Numbered from the stretch's first letter, positions 27,062-35,778 are shown. The stretch is 64,000 nt of DNA from Mucilaginibacter paludis DSM 18603 (GCF_000166195.2 NZ_CM001403.1:5102432-5166431), one strand, 5' to 3'. Numbers and translations are program-made. The notes: generated by a model not told the origin, from the sequence alone.

Positions 27062-28198
27062 TTAGTTCATATCCGCGAATTTTAAGCATGATGGATTTCC
27101 AACCTCTAATTTATTGCCTGTATAAGTAAGCTTACCGGTGTTTTTGTTGATTTTAAAAACATACACATCATCACTATTTTGGTTGGCTACCAGCAAAAAG
27201 TTACCGCTTGGGTCTATCACAAAATTGCGGGGCGTTTTACCCAACGACGATGTTCTTTCTACAAAGTTTAATTTTCCCGAATCTCTGTTAATGGCAAACA
27301 CTTCTATCTCGTTTGCACTTCCGCGGTTGGTGCTGTATAAGTACTTTCCGTCTGGCGAAATATGAATATCGGCAGCGCCTATCTGCCCGTTAAAGCCATC
27401 CGGAACAATAGTTTGCGACTGTATTTGCTTCAGGGTACCCTGTTTGTAGTTATAAACGTTAATAGCGCCACCCATTTCCTGAATCAGGTACATTAAGGTG
27501 CCTTTCGGGTTAAACGCAATGTGGCGCGGGCCGTATCCGCCATTAACCATCTCAAAAGCTGGGTCGGCAGGTGTTAAAGGTTTGGTGACCGATGGATTAT
27601 AATGCATGATGTTCACCTTGTCAGTCCCCAGGTCTGTGTACAACACATATTTCTCGTCAGGCGATAATACAGCGGTATGCACATGCGGTTTTTCCTGGCG
27701 CGCTTTATCTGGCCCTGTACCTTCATCTTGTATCGTTTGAGATGGCTCTGCCAATGATCCGTCGGCTTTAACAGGCAACACCGATAAGCTGCCACCTGCA
27801 TAATTGGCTACAAAAACATTTTTCGCGGCTTTATCAATCGAGATGTAGCAAGGGCCCGCGCCATTTGATGGTTGTTTGTTGATCAGCGTAAGCTTACCCG
27901 ATTTGGCATCAAAAGAAAACGCACTGATACTACCGGCACGGTCGGAGCCAACCTCGTTCACCGAGTAAACAAATTTGCGGTTATTTGATATGGCAAGGTA
28001 CGATGGATTATTAACACCTGTAACTTTATCCTGGTAGCTTATCTTCCCTGTTACGGCATCAAAGTGATAAACATAAATACCCTGGCTTTTACCGGTAGTA
28101 TAAGTGCCAACCAGTAGGTTATAAACCTTGCCGGGCTGCGTTTGAGCCATTAAAAACGCCGGGGCGGCAAGCAAAATAATGAATAGGATTTTTTTCAT
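27062..28198 (-). CDS. Lactonase family protein (6-phosphogluconolactonase-type seven-bladed propeller)
   Basis: A 378-residue secreted protein: signal MKKILFIILLAAPAFLMAQ then a seven-bladed beta-propeller. Repeated blades share a SPDGKYLY(S/T)(T)N-like motif, for instance ISPDGKYLYSTNRGSANE and IDPSGNFLLVANQNSD. GTYTTGKSQGIYVYHFD is the family's opening motif (GTYT..SKGIY). Cytoplasmic relatives hydrolyse 6-phosphogluconolactone; the signal peptide places this one outside the cytoplasm, so another sugar lactone is possible. Standalone on the minus strand. Confidence 0.88.
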   Translation of the reverse strand: MKKILFIILLAAPAFLMAQTQPGKVYNLLVGTYTTGKSQGIYVYHFDAVTGKISYQDKVTGVNNPSYLAISNNRKFVYSVNEVGSDRAGSISAFSFDAKSGKLTLINKQPSNGAGPCYISIDKAAKNVFVANYAGGSLSVLPVKADGSLAEPSQTIQDEGTGPDKARQEKPHVHTAVLSPDEKYVLYTDLGTDKVNIMHYNPSVTKPLTPADPAFEMVNGGYGPRHIAFNPKGTLMYLIQEMGGAINVYNYKQGTLKQIQSQTIVPDGFNGQIGAADIHISPDGKYLYSTNRGSANEIEVFAINRDSGKLNFVERTSSLGKTPRNFVIDPSGNFLLVANQNSDDVYVFKINKNTGKLTYTGNKLEVGNPSCLKFADMN

Positions 28199-28230
28199 TT
28201 CAGATGGATGTTTTTAAGATATGAGTATTG

Positions 28231-28389
28231 AGATATTAGATTTGAGACTATGAGTTCGCGTTAATCTAATATCTCACATCTCAAATCTAAGATAAAATCT
28301 ATGTCCAACAAAAAAGCCTCCTGTTTTGGGCAGAAGGCTTTTGGTATGTCAAATGGGTTAATGTTGTATTAGTCTCAAATCTAATATCT
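28231..28389. repeat. Intergenic element with 20-bp perfect inverted arms
   Basis: AGATATTAGATTTGAGACTA at 28231-28250 is the exact reverse complement of 28370-28389. Between them is another copy of the same words (about 28261-28291: TAATCTAATATCTCACATCT) and the terminator of the pseudouridine synthase gene. See the related elements near 41.4 and 42.7 kb. Confidence 0.7.
28310..28343 (-). terminator. Terminator of the pseudouridine synthase gene
   Basis: On the minus strand arms CAAAAGCCTTCTG and CAGGAGGCTTTTTTG pair with one mismatch around CCCAAAA and end in a T run, 60 bases past the stop. It lies inside the inverted-arm element. Confidence 0.75.
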
Positions 28390-28403
28390 CACATCTAATT
28401 ATT

Positions 28404-29957
28404 CTATTTGATCAGGTGTTTCAACTGGATAACTTCCTGTTCTTCCAAGTATCTCCAGCGCCCACGTGGCAAATCTTTTTTGGTAAGGCCGGCGTATATG
28501 GCGCGGTCAAGCTTTACCACATCGTAGCCTAAGCTTTCGAATATACGGCGAACAACACGGTTTTTACCGCTGTGGATCTGTATACCTACTTCGCGTTTTG
28601 AAGCGCCCTGTACGTACGATACCGAATCCGGTTTAATCAAACCGTCTTCCAGCTCAATGCCGTAGGCTATTTTATTCAAATCGCCCTGCGATAAACTTTT
28701 ATCCAGTTCAACGTGGTACAATTTGCTGATGTTACTTTTGGGGTGTGATAGTTTATCGGCCAGGTCGCCATCATTGGTCATTAATAATAAACCTGTGGTA
28801 TTGCGGTCAAGGCGGCCAATAGGATAGATCCGCTCTTTGCTGGCTTTATCAACCAGGTGCATTACTGTGCGGCGTTCCTGTGGATCTTCGGTTGTGGTGA
28901 TATAGTCCTTTGGTTTATTTAGCAGCACATAAACCATTTTTTCGCGTTTAAGTGTTTCGCCGTTATAACGGATCTCGTCCTTATACGGGTCAACTTTAAA
29001 ACCCAATTCGGATATCACTTGCCCGTTTACCGAAACTACGCCAGCTACAATCAGTTCATCGGCCTTACGGCGAGAGCAGATACCCGCGTTTGATATGTAA
29101 CGGTTCAGTCTGATTTTTCCTTTATCTGCATCGGTGGTTGATTTTTTACGACCGCGCATCGTTCTCTCAGGCTGCGGATCAGCAGCAGAAAAACCTTCCC
29201 TTGTAGAACGTGGGTGTGGTTTGGCGCCTGCTTTGGGCTCCCTGTTATACGGAACACGTTTTACCGTATCGTCGCCTTCTTTCCTGTCGCGGAAAGGCCT
29301 GTCATCACTGCTGGTTTTACGTTTATAGGTCGAGTCGCCTTCTTTTTTAAAGCCTCCTTCGCGTGGTGGCCTGCTATCGGCCCCATCCCTGGTTCCGTAA
29401 GGTTTGCGGCTAAAGCTTGGTGCATCGCCCGATTTTTTGAATCCGCCCTCGCGTTTAGCCCCTTCCGAAAAATCTTTTGTTCCGTATGGTTTACGTTTAA
29501 AGTCCGATCCTTCTTCTTTCTTAAAGCCACCCTCGCGTTTAGTTCCTTCCGAAAAATCTTTGGCTCCGTACGGTCTGCGGCCAAATCTCGGCGAATCGCC
29601 GGTTTTTTTGAATCCGCCTTCGCTTTTAGGGCGGTCAGAAAAATCTTTAGTACCGTAAGGGCTTTTCTTAAAATCGCCTGTTGAGTTACCTTTAAATTTC
29701 TTTTCGCCTGAGAAACCTTCCCCTGATGGCTTGTTGAAATTCTTGTTAAAAGATTTTCTTTCTCCTGTTGAATCGCCGCCAAAACTTTTTCCTGGACGAT
29801 CACTTCCGCCTTCAAACTTTTTAGGGCCTGTGGATGATGTTCGTGGACGTGAAGAAGAAGTTGGTTTTTTTGAATTGTCTGATCCGCTGCCCGAAGGTCT
29901 GCGGGATGAAGTGTTGGATCTGTCGTCGCGACTGTTCCCTGATTTTTTAAATGCCAT
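28404..29957 (-). CDS. RluB/RsuA-type pseudouridine synthase with a long disordered N-terminal region
   Basis: A 517-residue rRNA pseudouridine synthase. The last 235 residues hold an S4 RNA-binding domain (IRLNRYISNAGICSRRKADE, from about residue 283) and the catalytic domain with the invariant Asp in GRLDRNTTGLL (about 383). The first 280 residues are low complexity, rich in Lys, Gly, Ser, Arg and Phe. They include repeats of a KPYGTKDFSEGxKREGGFKK unit about 27-33 residues long. The normal enzyme is near 240 residues. The basic head would fit RNA binding or condensate formation (inference). Base composition inside the head remains like its neighbours. Confidence 0.9.
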   Translation of the reverse strand: MAFKKSGNSRDDRSNTSSRRPSGSGSDNSKKPTSSSRPRTSSTGPKKFEGGSDRPGKSFGGDSTGERKSFNKNFNKPSGEGFSGEKKFKGNSTGDFKKSPYGTKDFSDRPKSEGGFKKTGDSPRFGRRPYGAKDFSEGTKREGGFKKEEGSDFKRKPYGTKDFSEGAKREGGFKKSGDAPSFSRKPYGTRDGADSRPPREGGFKKEGDSTYKRKTSSDDRPFRDRKEGDDTVKRVPYNREPKAGAKPHPRSTREGFSAADPQPERTMRGRKKSTTDADKGKIRLNRYISNAGICSRRKADELIVAGVVSVNGQVISELGFKVDPYKDEIRYNGETLKREKMVYVLLNKPKDYITTTEDPQERRTVMHLVDKASKERIYPIGRLDRNTTGLLLMTNDGDLADKLSHPKSNISKLYHVELDKSLSQGDLNKIAYGIELEDGLIKPDSVSYVQGASKREVGIQIHSGKNRVVRRIFESLGYDVVKLDRAIYAGLTKKDLPRGRWRYLEEQEVIQLKHLIK

Positions 29958-29989
29958 ATTGATTGATTAACGCTGTCTCAGCGGGTCTG

Positions 29990-29997
29990 CAAAAATA
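29990..29997 (-). promoter_or_regulatory. -7 promoter box of the pseudouridine synthase gene
   Basis: Minus-strand TATTTTTG matches TAnnTTTG, 32 bases before the ATG. GTTG 20 bases further upstream is a near-match to the -33 TTTG. Confidence 0.5.
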
Positions 29998-30217
29998 AGA
30001 TATTTTCACTACAACAGCAACTTTTAAATAGGGGCGGTTTTACGCAGAATCAGGACTGTTGGGCGCCGCCCGAATGGTGAAAAACTTGGCAAAATGGGGT
30101 TTTAAAGAGGTGCTTTTGCAGGATTTTCTCAGCCCGCAAAATCAGCTTTTAAAGTACTTTTAACCATGTTTTTGAACCGATAGCGGGGTTTGGAAACAAG
30201 GTAATTTTGGGTAAGTG
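29998..30217. other. Intergenic stretch between divergent genes
   Basis: The gap between the divergent starts is about 320 bases (29958-30276). Besides the two promoters no ORF, repeat or RNA gene was recognised. Confidence 0.4.
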
Positions 30218-30249
30218 TTTGATGATGTGTGGTATATGGGTTATCTTTG
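30218..30249 (+). promoter_or_regulatory. Full Bacteroidota-type promoter of the lytic transglycosylase
   Basis: TTTG at 30218-30221, 20 bases, then TATCTTTG at 30242-30249. It also argues for the ATG at 30277 over 30229, which lies between the two promoter elements. Confidence 0.75.
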
Positions 30250-30276
30250 CGGCAGTATTCACCATTAAAATTCTAC

Positions 30277-31155
30277 ATGGAAAAACGGAAATTGATTAAA
30301 AAACACTTAGTAACGTGCTCCGTTATGGCAGTGATGATGATCATCTCCAGACTGTTTATTTTTTGTAAAATACTACCCAAAGCAGTGCTTGACATATCCA
30401 GGTTTAAACCCAGAATTACTGTCAAAAACACAGCCGACCCGGCAGGTTTCATCAAGTTTATTGAACCTAACTATTATGATGGAAACCATGTTGCCACTGG
30501 TTTGATTGTTCACCAAAAGGACACAAGTGTAAGTTTGAATTTTGCGAACGAAACCTTGCCTTTGAACGATAAAAGGGTTATCGGAAAAATGAAACGCTCA
30601 TTACGATTACACCGCTTTTGCAAAGTCCAAACTAATTTACTGCACAGAAAAGCGGAAAAAATGTTCCCTGTTATTGAACCAATTTTAAAGGCGCACGGCA
30701 TACCGGACGACTTTAAATTTATCCCGTTGGTTGAATCTGGCTTTGGAGAAGGTAAATCAAGCAAAGGGGCTTATGGCCCCTGGCAATTTATGGCGGGTAC
30801 CGCCCGTACTTATGGCTTAAAGGTAAACAAAGGCGTAGATGAACGCCTGAACCTGCGTAAGTCGACCATAGCGGCCTGCAAGTACTTGCGCGAATTGCAC
30901 CACGAATTTAAAAGTTGGGCAATGGTTGCTGCGGCTTACAACATGGGGTCGCCAAATTTGGCGCATATTATGCGTAAGCAATGCCAATGCAACTATTTCC
31001 GCATTAAAATGAATGCCGAAACCGGGAGGTATGTGTACAACCTGATAGCGATGAAAGAGATCATCAAAGATCCGAAGCTATATGGATACACTTACCACAA
31101 ACCGACTTACAGCGTTAATACTTCATTTAACGGAGAATTATTAGCTTTTAACTAA
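30277..31155 (+). CDS. Membrane-anchored lytic transglycosylase (SLT domain)
   Basis: A 292-residue murein-cleaving enzyme. The start at 30277 (MEKRKLIKKHLVTCSVM) leaves one N-terminal membrane segment (VMAVMMIISRLFIF). The SLT domain starts near residue 130: FKFIPLVESGFGEG holds the catalytic Glu, AYGPWQFMAGTARTYGL is the GxWQ(F/I)m motif, and MVAAAYNMGSPNL matches the AYNxG element. The family cuts the glycan strand with formation of 1,6-anhydro-MurNAc. It is followed by a strong terminator and preceded by an exact-consensus promoter, so it is monocistronic. Confidence 0.9.
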   Translation: MEKRKLIKKHLVTCSVMAVMMIISRLFIFCKILPKAVLDISRFKPRITVKNTADPAGFIKFIEPNYYDGNHVATGLIVHQKDTSVSLNFANETLPLNDKRVIGKMKRSLRLHRFCKVQTNLLHRKAEKMFPVIEPILKAHGIPDDFKFIPLVESGFGEGKSSKGAYGPWQFMAGTARTYGLKVNKGVDERLNLRKSTIAACKYLRELHHEFKSWAMVAAAYNMGSPNLAHIMRKQCQCNYFRIKMNAETGRYVYNLIAMKEIIKDPKLYGYTYHKPTYSVNTSFNGELLAFN

Positions 31156-31182
31156 GCTAAACTAATTAAGGAGCACGTTACC

Positions 31183-31214
31183 GCCGATCTGCATGCCTGC
31201 AGATCGGCTTTTTT
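31183..31214 (+). terminator. Terminator after the lytic transglycosylase
   Basis: GCCGATCTGCA-TGCC-TGCAGATCGGC is a perfect 11-base-pair stem with a four-base loop and a TTTTTT tail. Confidence 0.92.
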
Positions 31215-31323
31215 GTGGAAAGCGGGTATGTATTGATTGTTTTTGGCGGCTTGGAGTAACTTAATTTTACCTGGTTCAATACTACTTTATATTACATTTA
31301 AGTAATATTTTATTATAAATTCT

Positions 31324-31331
31324 TAAATTTG
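31324..31331 (+). promoter_or_regulatory. -7 promoter box of the PIN gene
   Basis: TAAATTTG matches TAnnTTTG, 15 bases before the ATG. The upstream 60 bases are very A/T rich. Confidence 0.45.
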
Positions 31332-31346
31332 AGTTAACGCGAATAG

Positions 31347-31811
31347 ATGAAGCAGAGAATTTATATAGATACCTCGGTTGTAGGTGGCTACTTTGACGAA
31401 GAATTTAAGGAAGCCACATTCGCACTTTTTCAGCGTTTTGTAAACGACGAAGTTATTTTTGTAGTATCGGAATTATTGGAGCTTGAATTAATAAGAGCGC
31501 CAAAAAATGTGAGGGAGTTACTATATAATTACTCTACGGATAAATTTGAGCGAATAGAGCTAACCGAAGAAGCGATTAGGCTTGCTAATATATATGTAGA
31601 AGAAAAGGTTGTAGGTAAAACAAGTTTAGAAGATTGTAGACATATTGCATTAGCGACCATATACAAAGTGGATGTTTTGGCGAGCTGGAATTTTAAACAT
31701 ATTGTGAATCTGGACAGAATAAAAGGATATAATTCAGTAAACCTAAAATTAGGTTATCATATGATTGAAATAAGAAGTCCAAAAGATTTGATAAATTATG
31801 GAACCGATTAA
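31347..31811 (+). CDS. PIN-domain protein, probable toxin ribonuclease
   Basis: A 154-residue single PIN domain. The first acidic residue is in IYIDTSVVGGYFD (D8), and a mid-domain SELLELELI supplies the conserved Glu. The C-terminal acidic cluster is in SLEDCRHIALATIYKVDVLASWNFKHI. The arrangement matches VapC-like metal-dependent ribonucleases. A 53-codon gene overlaps its end and is probably its partner. It opens a toxin-antitoxin island with higBA next on the other strand. RNase activity and target are inferred from family; the partner order (toxin first) is the reverse of classical vapBC. Confidence 0.8.
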   Translation: MKQRIYIDTSVVGGYFDEEFKEATFALFQRFVNDEVIFVVSELLELELIRAPKNVRELLYNYSTDKFERIELTEEAIRLANIYVEEKVVGKTSLEDCRHIALATIYKVDVLASWNFKHIVNLDRIKGYNSVNLKLGYHMIEIRSPKDLINYGTD

Positions 31812-31959
31812 AAAAGAAAAGACTTTTGATGCCGTAAAGATGATGCGGGGCATTAGGGATAAAATAAGTGTTGAAACACAAAACATGACTTTTGCCGAGT
31901 TGAAGGAATATATTCAAAATCAAATTAAAGATAGCAAGTTAGAAACACTGAAGAAGTAG
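31798..31959 (+). CDS. Small partner protein of the PIN gene (putative antitoxin)
   Basis: A 53-residue ORF below most length cut-offs: ATG at 31798, TAG at 31957-31959. It overlaps the PIN stop by 14 bases in another frame, so translation is likely coupled. The protein begins MEPIKKEKTFDAVKMMRGIR, then continues DKISVETQNMTFAELKEYIQ and a lysine-rich tail. It is mostly helical and charged, with (F)DAVxMMRxIRDxIS and MTFxELKxYI motifs that I recall from small genes placed next to PIN proteins in other bacteria. An antitoxin role is inferred from position only. No DNA-binding fold is apparent. Confidence 0.68.
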   Translation: MEPIKKEKTFDAVKMMRGIRDKISVETQNMTFAELKEYIQNQIKDSKLETLKK

Positions 31960-31980
31960 TGCTCCGATGTTTTGCTTATA

Positions 31981-32346
31981 TCAGGCATGTTCTAAAATGA
32001 AGTTAGCATCTACCTGTAATTGGATATGAACAGCCTTTAAAAAAGCGATATCCGGTCTTTGTTTACCATTCATAATGAGCGAAAGTTTGGCGTTACTTAC
32101 ATTTAACTTTTCGGCAAGATCTTTTTGTTTGAGTTTCAATTCAAACATTCGCATTTCAATCATTCCAGTCAAAGTAGTAGGGGCGTCAATTATATATTTT
32201 TCCTGTTCAAAGGCTTGAGCGGAAAGGGCCAGTGCGTGGATTTTTTCCAATTCTTCTTTGGAAACATTTTGACTCCCTTTAGCCATAAGGCTATCAATTT
32301 TTGCCATTACTTCGTTGTAGCTGGCATCGTTAGTTATCTTTTCCAT
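31981..32346 (-). CDS. higA: HigA-type antitoxin, XRE helix-turn-helix
   Basis: A 121-residue protein starting at MEKITNDASYNEVM (ATG at 32346; the longer frame uses a TTG). The N-terminal half is helical. The C-terminal half is an XRE domain: MRMFELKLKQKDLAEKLNVS-like sequence followed by KLSLIMNGKQRPDIAFLKAV. Long HigA proteins with an extra N-terminal segment and a C-terminal HTH match this plan. It follows the higB gene by about 58 bases on the same strand. It should neutralise HigB and repress the operon; a palindrome near the promoter is a candidate operator. Confidence 0.85.
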   Translation of the reverse strand: MEKITNDASYNEVMAKIDSLMAKGSQNVSKEELEKIHALALSAQAFEQEKYIIDAPTTLTGMIEMRMFELKLKQKDLAEKLNVSNAKLSLIMNGKQRPDIAFLKAVHIQLQVDANFILEHA

Positions 32347-32403
32347 CTTCACAATCAATATAATAGATAATCTGCTATATTCTCTGCCGGTAAATCCGCT
32401 ATT

Positions 32404-32697
32404 TTATATCGTAGCACAATCAATTTTGTTGTAGGCGGTATGTGTACCAACAAATCGGATATAAACGGTTCGAATATCAAAAAAAATAAGTGCTACTACT
32501 CGATAGTTATTTCCCCGGATGTTAAAAACGTATCTATCATTACCTACCGAATCCACCGAATTAAACAGTACTTTCATTTCATGGTAATTTGAGCAATCGG
32601 ATCGGAGCAAGATACGATACCAATTGTTCAATGCGTCTGTTGCATCTGCATGAATGGTATAAAACTCGCGCAGCGTAGCATAACTAATTACCACCAT
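32404..32697 (-). CDS. higB: HigB-type toxin (RelE superfamily mRNA interferase)
   Basis: A 97-residue protein of the HigB family. VVISYATLREFYTIHADATD, then LNNWYRILLRSDCSNYHEMK, FNIRGNNYRVVALIFFDIRT and VYIRFVGTHTAYNKID match the compact RelE/HigB fold; the (N)YR(V/L) strand and FVGTHxxYD(K/) end are strong signatures. HigB cleaves mRNA on the ribosome. Toxin-first order with the HTH antitoxin second is typical of higBA. A -7 box and a 15-base palindrome lie just upstream. Confidence 0.88.
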   Translation of the reverse strand: MVVISYATLREFYTIHADATDALNNWYRILLRSDCSNYHEMKVLFNSVDSVGNDRYVFNIRGNNYRVVALIFFDIRTVYIRFVGTHTAYNKIDCATI

Positions 32698-32714
32698 TGT
32701 ATATTCTATATTAC

Positions 32715-32744
32715 AAAAATAGAAATTATTTAGAATGTCTAAAA
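32715..32744 (-). promoter_or_regulatory. higBA promoter with candidate operator palindrome
   Basis: Minus-strand TATTTTTG (32715-32722) is a -7 box 18 bases before higB. The perfect palindrome TTTAGA-ATG-TCTAAA (32730-32744) lies just upstream, between the -7 and expected -33 positions. A further TTTAGA half-site is at about 32750. This is the expected place for autoregulation by HigA. Confidence 0.6.
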
Positions 32745-32828
32745 TTTATTTAGATGTGTGATATTTTGTATCTAACTAATAATCATCCTCGCCCTTGCCC
32801 AATATTCCTATCGCACCCTTTTTTTGAT

Positions 32829-32836
32829 TATCTTTG
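32829..32836 (+). promoter_or_regulatory. -7 promoter box of uvrA
   Basis: TATCTTTG matches TAnnTTTG, about 60-78 bases before the possible starts. No -33 TTTG at 19-21 bases. Confidence 0.45.
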
Positions 32837-32913
32837 CAGGCTTTTTAGATACTTTCAAATTTTTAAAACTTGTTAAGTATAAGTAAGTTTATAAATTGTC
32901 TTCTGCAAATTAT

Positions 32914-35778
32914 ATGATTGAAAAACCTGTTGACCTTGGCGAGCAAAGTGAAGTTGAAGTTTATGGAGCCCGGGTACATAATTTAAAAAATATTGACGTT
33001 TCATTTCCGCGCAATCAGCTGGTGGTTATTACCGGGTTGAGTGGCAGCGGTAAGTCGTCCCTGGCATTTGATACCATTTACGCCGAAGGGCAGCGCCGGT
33101 ATATGGAAACATTTTCGGCCTACTCGCGTCAGTTTATGGGGGGCATGGAGCGTCCGGATGTGGATAAAGTTTCGGGGCTGAGCCCAGTTATCGCCATCGA
33201 GCAAAAAACTACCAGCAAAAATCCGCGTTCTACCGTGGGTACCATTACCGAGATCTACGATTTTATGCGTTTGCTGTATGCCCGCTCGGGTGAGGCTTAT
33301 TCGTATGTATCGGGCGAGAAGATGGAGCGCATGTCGGAAGAGCAGATTTTAAAAACCGTTCTTGAGAAATTTGGAGAGCAGCCCATTAATATCCTTGCCC
33401 CAGCAGTAAAGGGCCGTAAAGGGCACTATCGGGAGCTGTTTGAGCAGATCCGCAAGCAGGGCTTTTTAAAGGTTTGGGTTGATGGCGAAATGCTGAACGT
33501 TGAACCTAAAATGCAGGTTGACCGCTACAAAATCCATGATATTGATATTGTGGTTGACAGGCTTGTTGTAACCGATAAGGATATTAAGCGTTTACAAACA
33601 TCGATACAAAGCGCGTTAAAGCTGGCAAAAGGCATTATCCGCATAGCGGATAAAGAAAACAATTTATACTATTTTAGTAAATACCTGATGGACCCGGTTT
33701 CGGGAATATCGTATGATGAGCCTCAGCCTAATACTTTCTCGTTCAACTCACCTTACGGTGCCTGTGAGCGTTGCGATGGCCTGGGTTATATTTTTGAGAT
33801 TGACGAGGCATCGGTTATACCCAACCCTAAGCTTAGCATCATGAACGGTGGCCTGGCTCCGCTGGGTGAATACCGCGAAACCTGGATTTTCCAGGTATTG
33901 AAGGCCTTGGCCAAAAAGTACGAATTTGCCTTATCAACACCTTTAGAAAAACTGCCGCGCGAAACCCTCGAAATGATACTGAACGGATCGCACGAGTTGG
34001 TAACCGTTCCGGTGGAGTATAATAAATGGAACGTGCAAAACTACCAGATTACTTTTGATGGTATTATCAAGATGCTGGAAGAGCAGCAGGAAAAGCGCGG
34101 CGAGGATGCCTTAGGCGATATGGAAGCTTACCGCGTACTGAAAAGCTGCCCTGTTTGTGATGGCGCCCGTTTAAAAAAGGAATCGCTCCATTTTAAGGTT
34201 GACGGCAAAAATATATTTGAGCTGGCCAGCATGGATATCAATACCCTGCGCGATTGGTTTACCGGTCTGGAAGACAGGCTGAATGAGCGGCAGAATGTAA
34301 TTGCCAAAGAGATTTTAAAGGAAATACGCGCCCGGATAGGCTTTTTGCTTGATGTGGGCTTAAGCTATTTAACTTTAGACCGTACCGCCAAAACCTTATC
34401 GGGTGGCGAGGCGCAGCGCATCAGGCTGGCTACGCAGATAGGCTCGCAGTTGATGAACGTGATGTACATTCTGGATGAGCCCAGTATAGGCTTGCACCAG
34501 CGCGACAACGACAGGCTGATTAACGCCCTGAAAAACCTGCGTGACCTGGGTAATACCGTTTTAGTAGTCGAGCATGATAAAGACATGATACTGGAAGCCG
34601 ACCATGTGATTGATATGGGCCCGGCGGCGGGTGTACATGGCGGCCAAGTGGTGGCGCAAGGAACCCCGGCCCAGTTGATGAAAGAACATACGCTCACCAC
34701 ATCCTACCTGAATGGCGAACGTGCTATAGCCGTTCCCGAGAAAAGGAGGGAGGGCAACGGTAAATCGGTAATATTAAAAAAAGCTACCGGCCATAACTTA
34801 AAAAAGGTTACGGTGGAGTTTCCTTTAGGTAAATTGATTGGCGTAACCGGCGTATCGGGCAGCGGTAAATCCAGTTTAATTACCGAAACTTTGTATCCTA
34901 TATTAAATCATCATTTTTTCAGGGCTAAAAAACATCCGCTGCCTTACGAAAAAATTGAAGGGCTTGAACATATTGATAAGGTAATTGAGATTGACCAGTC
35001 GCCCATAGGACGTACACCGCGCTCCAACCCGGCAACGTATACAGGCGTATTCTCGGATATCCGCAACCTGTACGTGGCATTGCCCGAATCAAAGATCAGG
35101 GGGTATAAACCCGGCCGGTTCTCGTTTAACGTAAAAGGCGGGCGGTGCGAAACCTGCCAGGGCGCCGGCATGAAGGTAATTGAAATGAACTTTTTACCCG
35201 ATGTGCAAGTGCCCTGCGAGGAATGCAACGGCAGGCGTTATAACCGCGAAACTTTAGAAGTACGCTATCGCGGCAAATCCATCAGCGATGTGCTCGATAT
35301 GAGTATTGAAGATGCTTGTCCGTTTTTTGAGCATATCCCTTCCATTCACCGCAAAATACAAACCTTGCAGGATGTGGGCTTGGGCTATATTACGCTTGGG
35401 CAATCGTCAACAACACTGTCCGGTGGCGAGGCGCAAAGGGTAAAGCTGGCTACCGAGCTATCTAAAAAAGATACTGGTAATACTTTTTATATTTTGGATG
35501 AGCCCACTACCGGCTTGCACTTTGAGGATATTAATGTGTTGCTCGGTGTAATTAACCTGCTGGTTGATAAAGGAAATACGGTGTTGGTGATAGAGCATAA
35601 CCTGGATGTGATTAAGGTGGCTGACCATGTGATTGACCTGGGCCCCGAAGGTGGTGCTGGAGGAGGTAAAATATTATTTGAAGGTACTCCAGAAGGTTTA
35701 TGCAAAGTAAAGGATAGCTTTACAGGGATGTTCCTGAAAAAGGAAATGGATTTGACAGCTAAGCAAAAGAAACGGTAA
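32914..35778 (+). CDS. uvrA: Excinuclease ABC subunit A
   Basis: A 954-residue damage-sensing ATPase of nucleotide excision repair. It has two ABC modules: Walker A GLSGSGKSSLAFDT and GVSGSGKSSLITET, signatures TLSGGEAQRIRLA and TLSGGEAQRVKLA, and Walker B ILDEPSIGLH and ILDEPTTGLH. Zinc modules are visible as CERCDGLGY, CPVCDGARL and CETCQGAG...CEECNGRRY. The ATG at 32914 (MIEKPVDLGEQSEVEV) is preferred; a TTG at 32896 would add six residues. Length is normal. UvrB and UvrC genes are not in the window. Confidence 0.97.
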   Translation: MIEKPVDLGEQSEVEVYGARVHNLKNIDVSFPRNQLVVITGLSGSGKSSLAFDTIYAEGQRRYMETFSAYSRQFMGGMERPDVDKVSGLSPVIAIEQKTTSKNPRSTVGTITEIYDFMRLLYARSGEAYSYVSGEKMERMSEEQILKTVLEKFGEQPINILAPAVKGRKGHYRELFEQIRKQGFLKVWVDGEMLNVEPKMQVDRYKIHDIDIVVDRLVVTDKDIKRLQTSIQSALKLAKGIIRIADKENNLYYFSKYLMDPVSGISYDEPQPNTFSFNSPYGACERCDGLGYIFEIDEASVIPNPKLSIMNGGLAPLGEYRETWIFQVLKALAKKYEFALSTPLEKLPRETLEMILNGSHELVTVPVEYNKWNVQNYQITFDGIIKMLEEQQEKRGEDALGDMEAYRVLKSCPVCDGARLKKESLHFKVDGKNIFELASMDINTLRDWFTGLEDRLNERQNVIAKEILKEIRARIGFLLDVGLSYLTLDRTAKTLSGGEAQRIRLATQIGSQLMNVMYILDEPSIGLHQRDNDRLINALKNLRDLGNTVLVVEHDKDMILEADHVIDMGPAAGVHGGQVVAQGTPAQLMKEHTLTTSYLNGERAIAVPEKRREGNGKSVILKKATGHNLKKVTVEFPLGKLIGVTGVSGSGKSSLITETLYPILNHHFFRAKKHPLPYEKIEGLEHIDKVIEIDQSPIGRTPRSNPATYTGVFSDIRNLYVALPESKIRGYKPGRFSFNVKGGRCETCQGAGMKVIEMNFLPDVQVPCEECNGRRYNRETLEVRYRGKSISDVLDMSIEDACPFFEHIPSIHRKIQTLQDVGLGYITLGQSSTTLSGGEAQRVKLATELSKKDTGNTFYILDEPTTGLHFEDINVLLGVINLLVDKGNTVLVIEHNLDVIKVADHVIDLGPEGGAGGGKILFEGTPEGLCKVKDSFTGMFLKKEMDLTAKQKKR

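Noticed and set aside
29350..29700. Periodic DNA repeat in the pseudouridine synthase gene
   Set aside because: It is coding sequence for the low-complexity head, and the open frames on other strands there are shadows of it.
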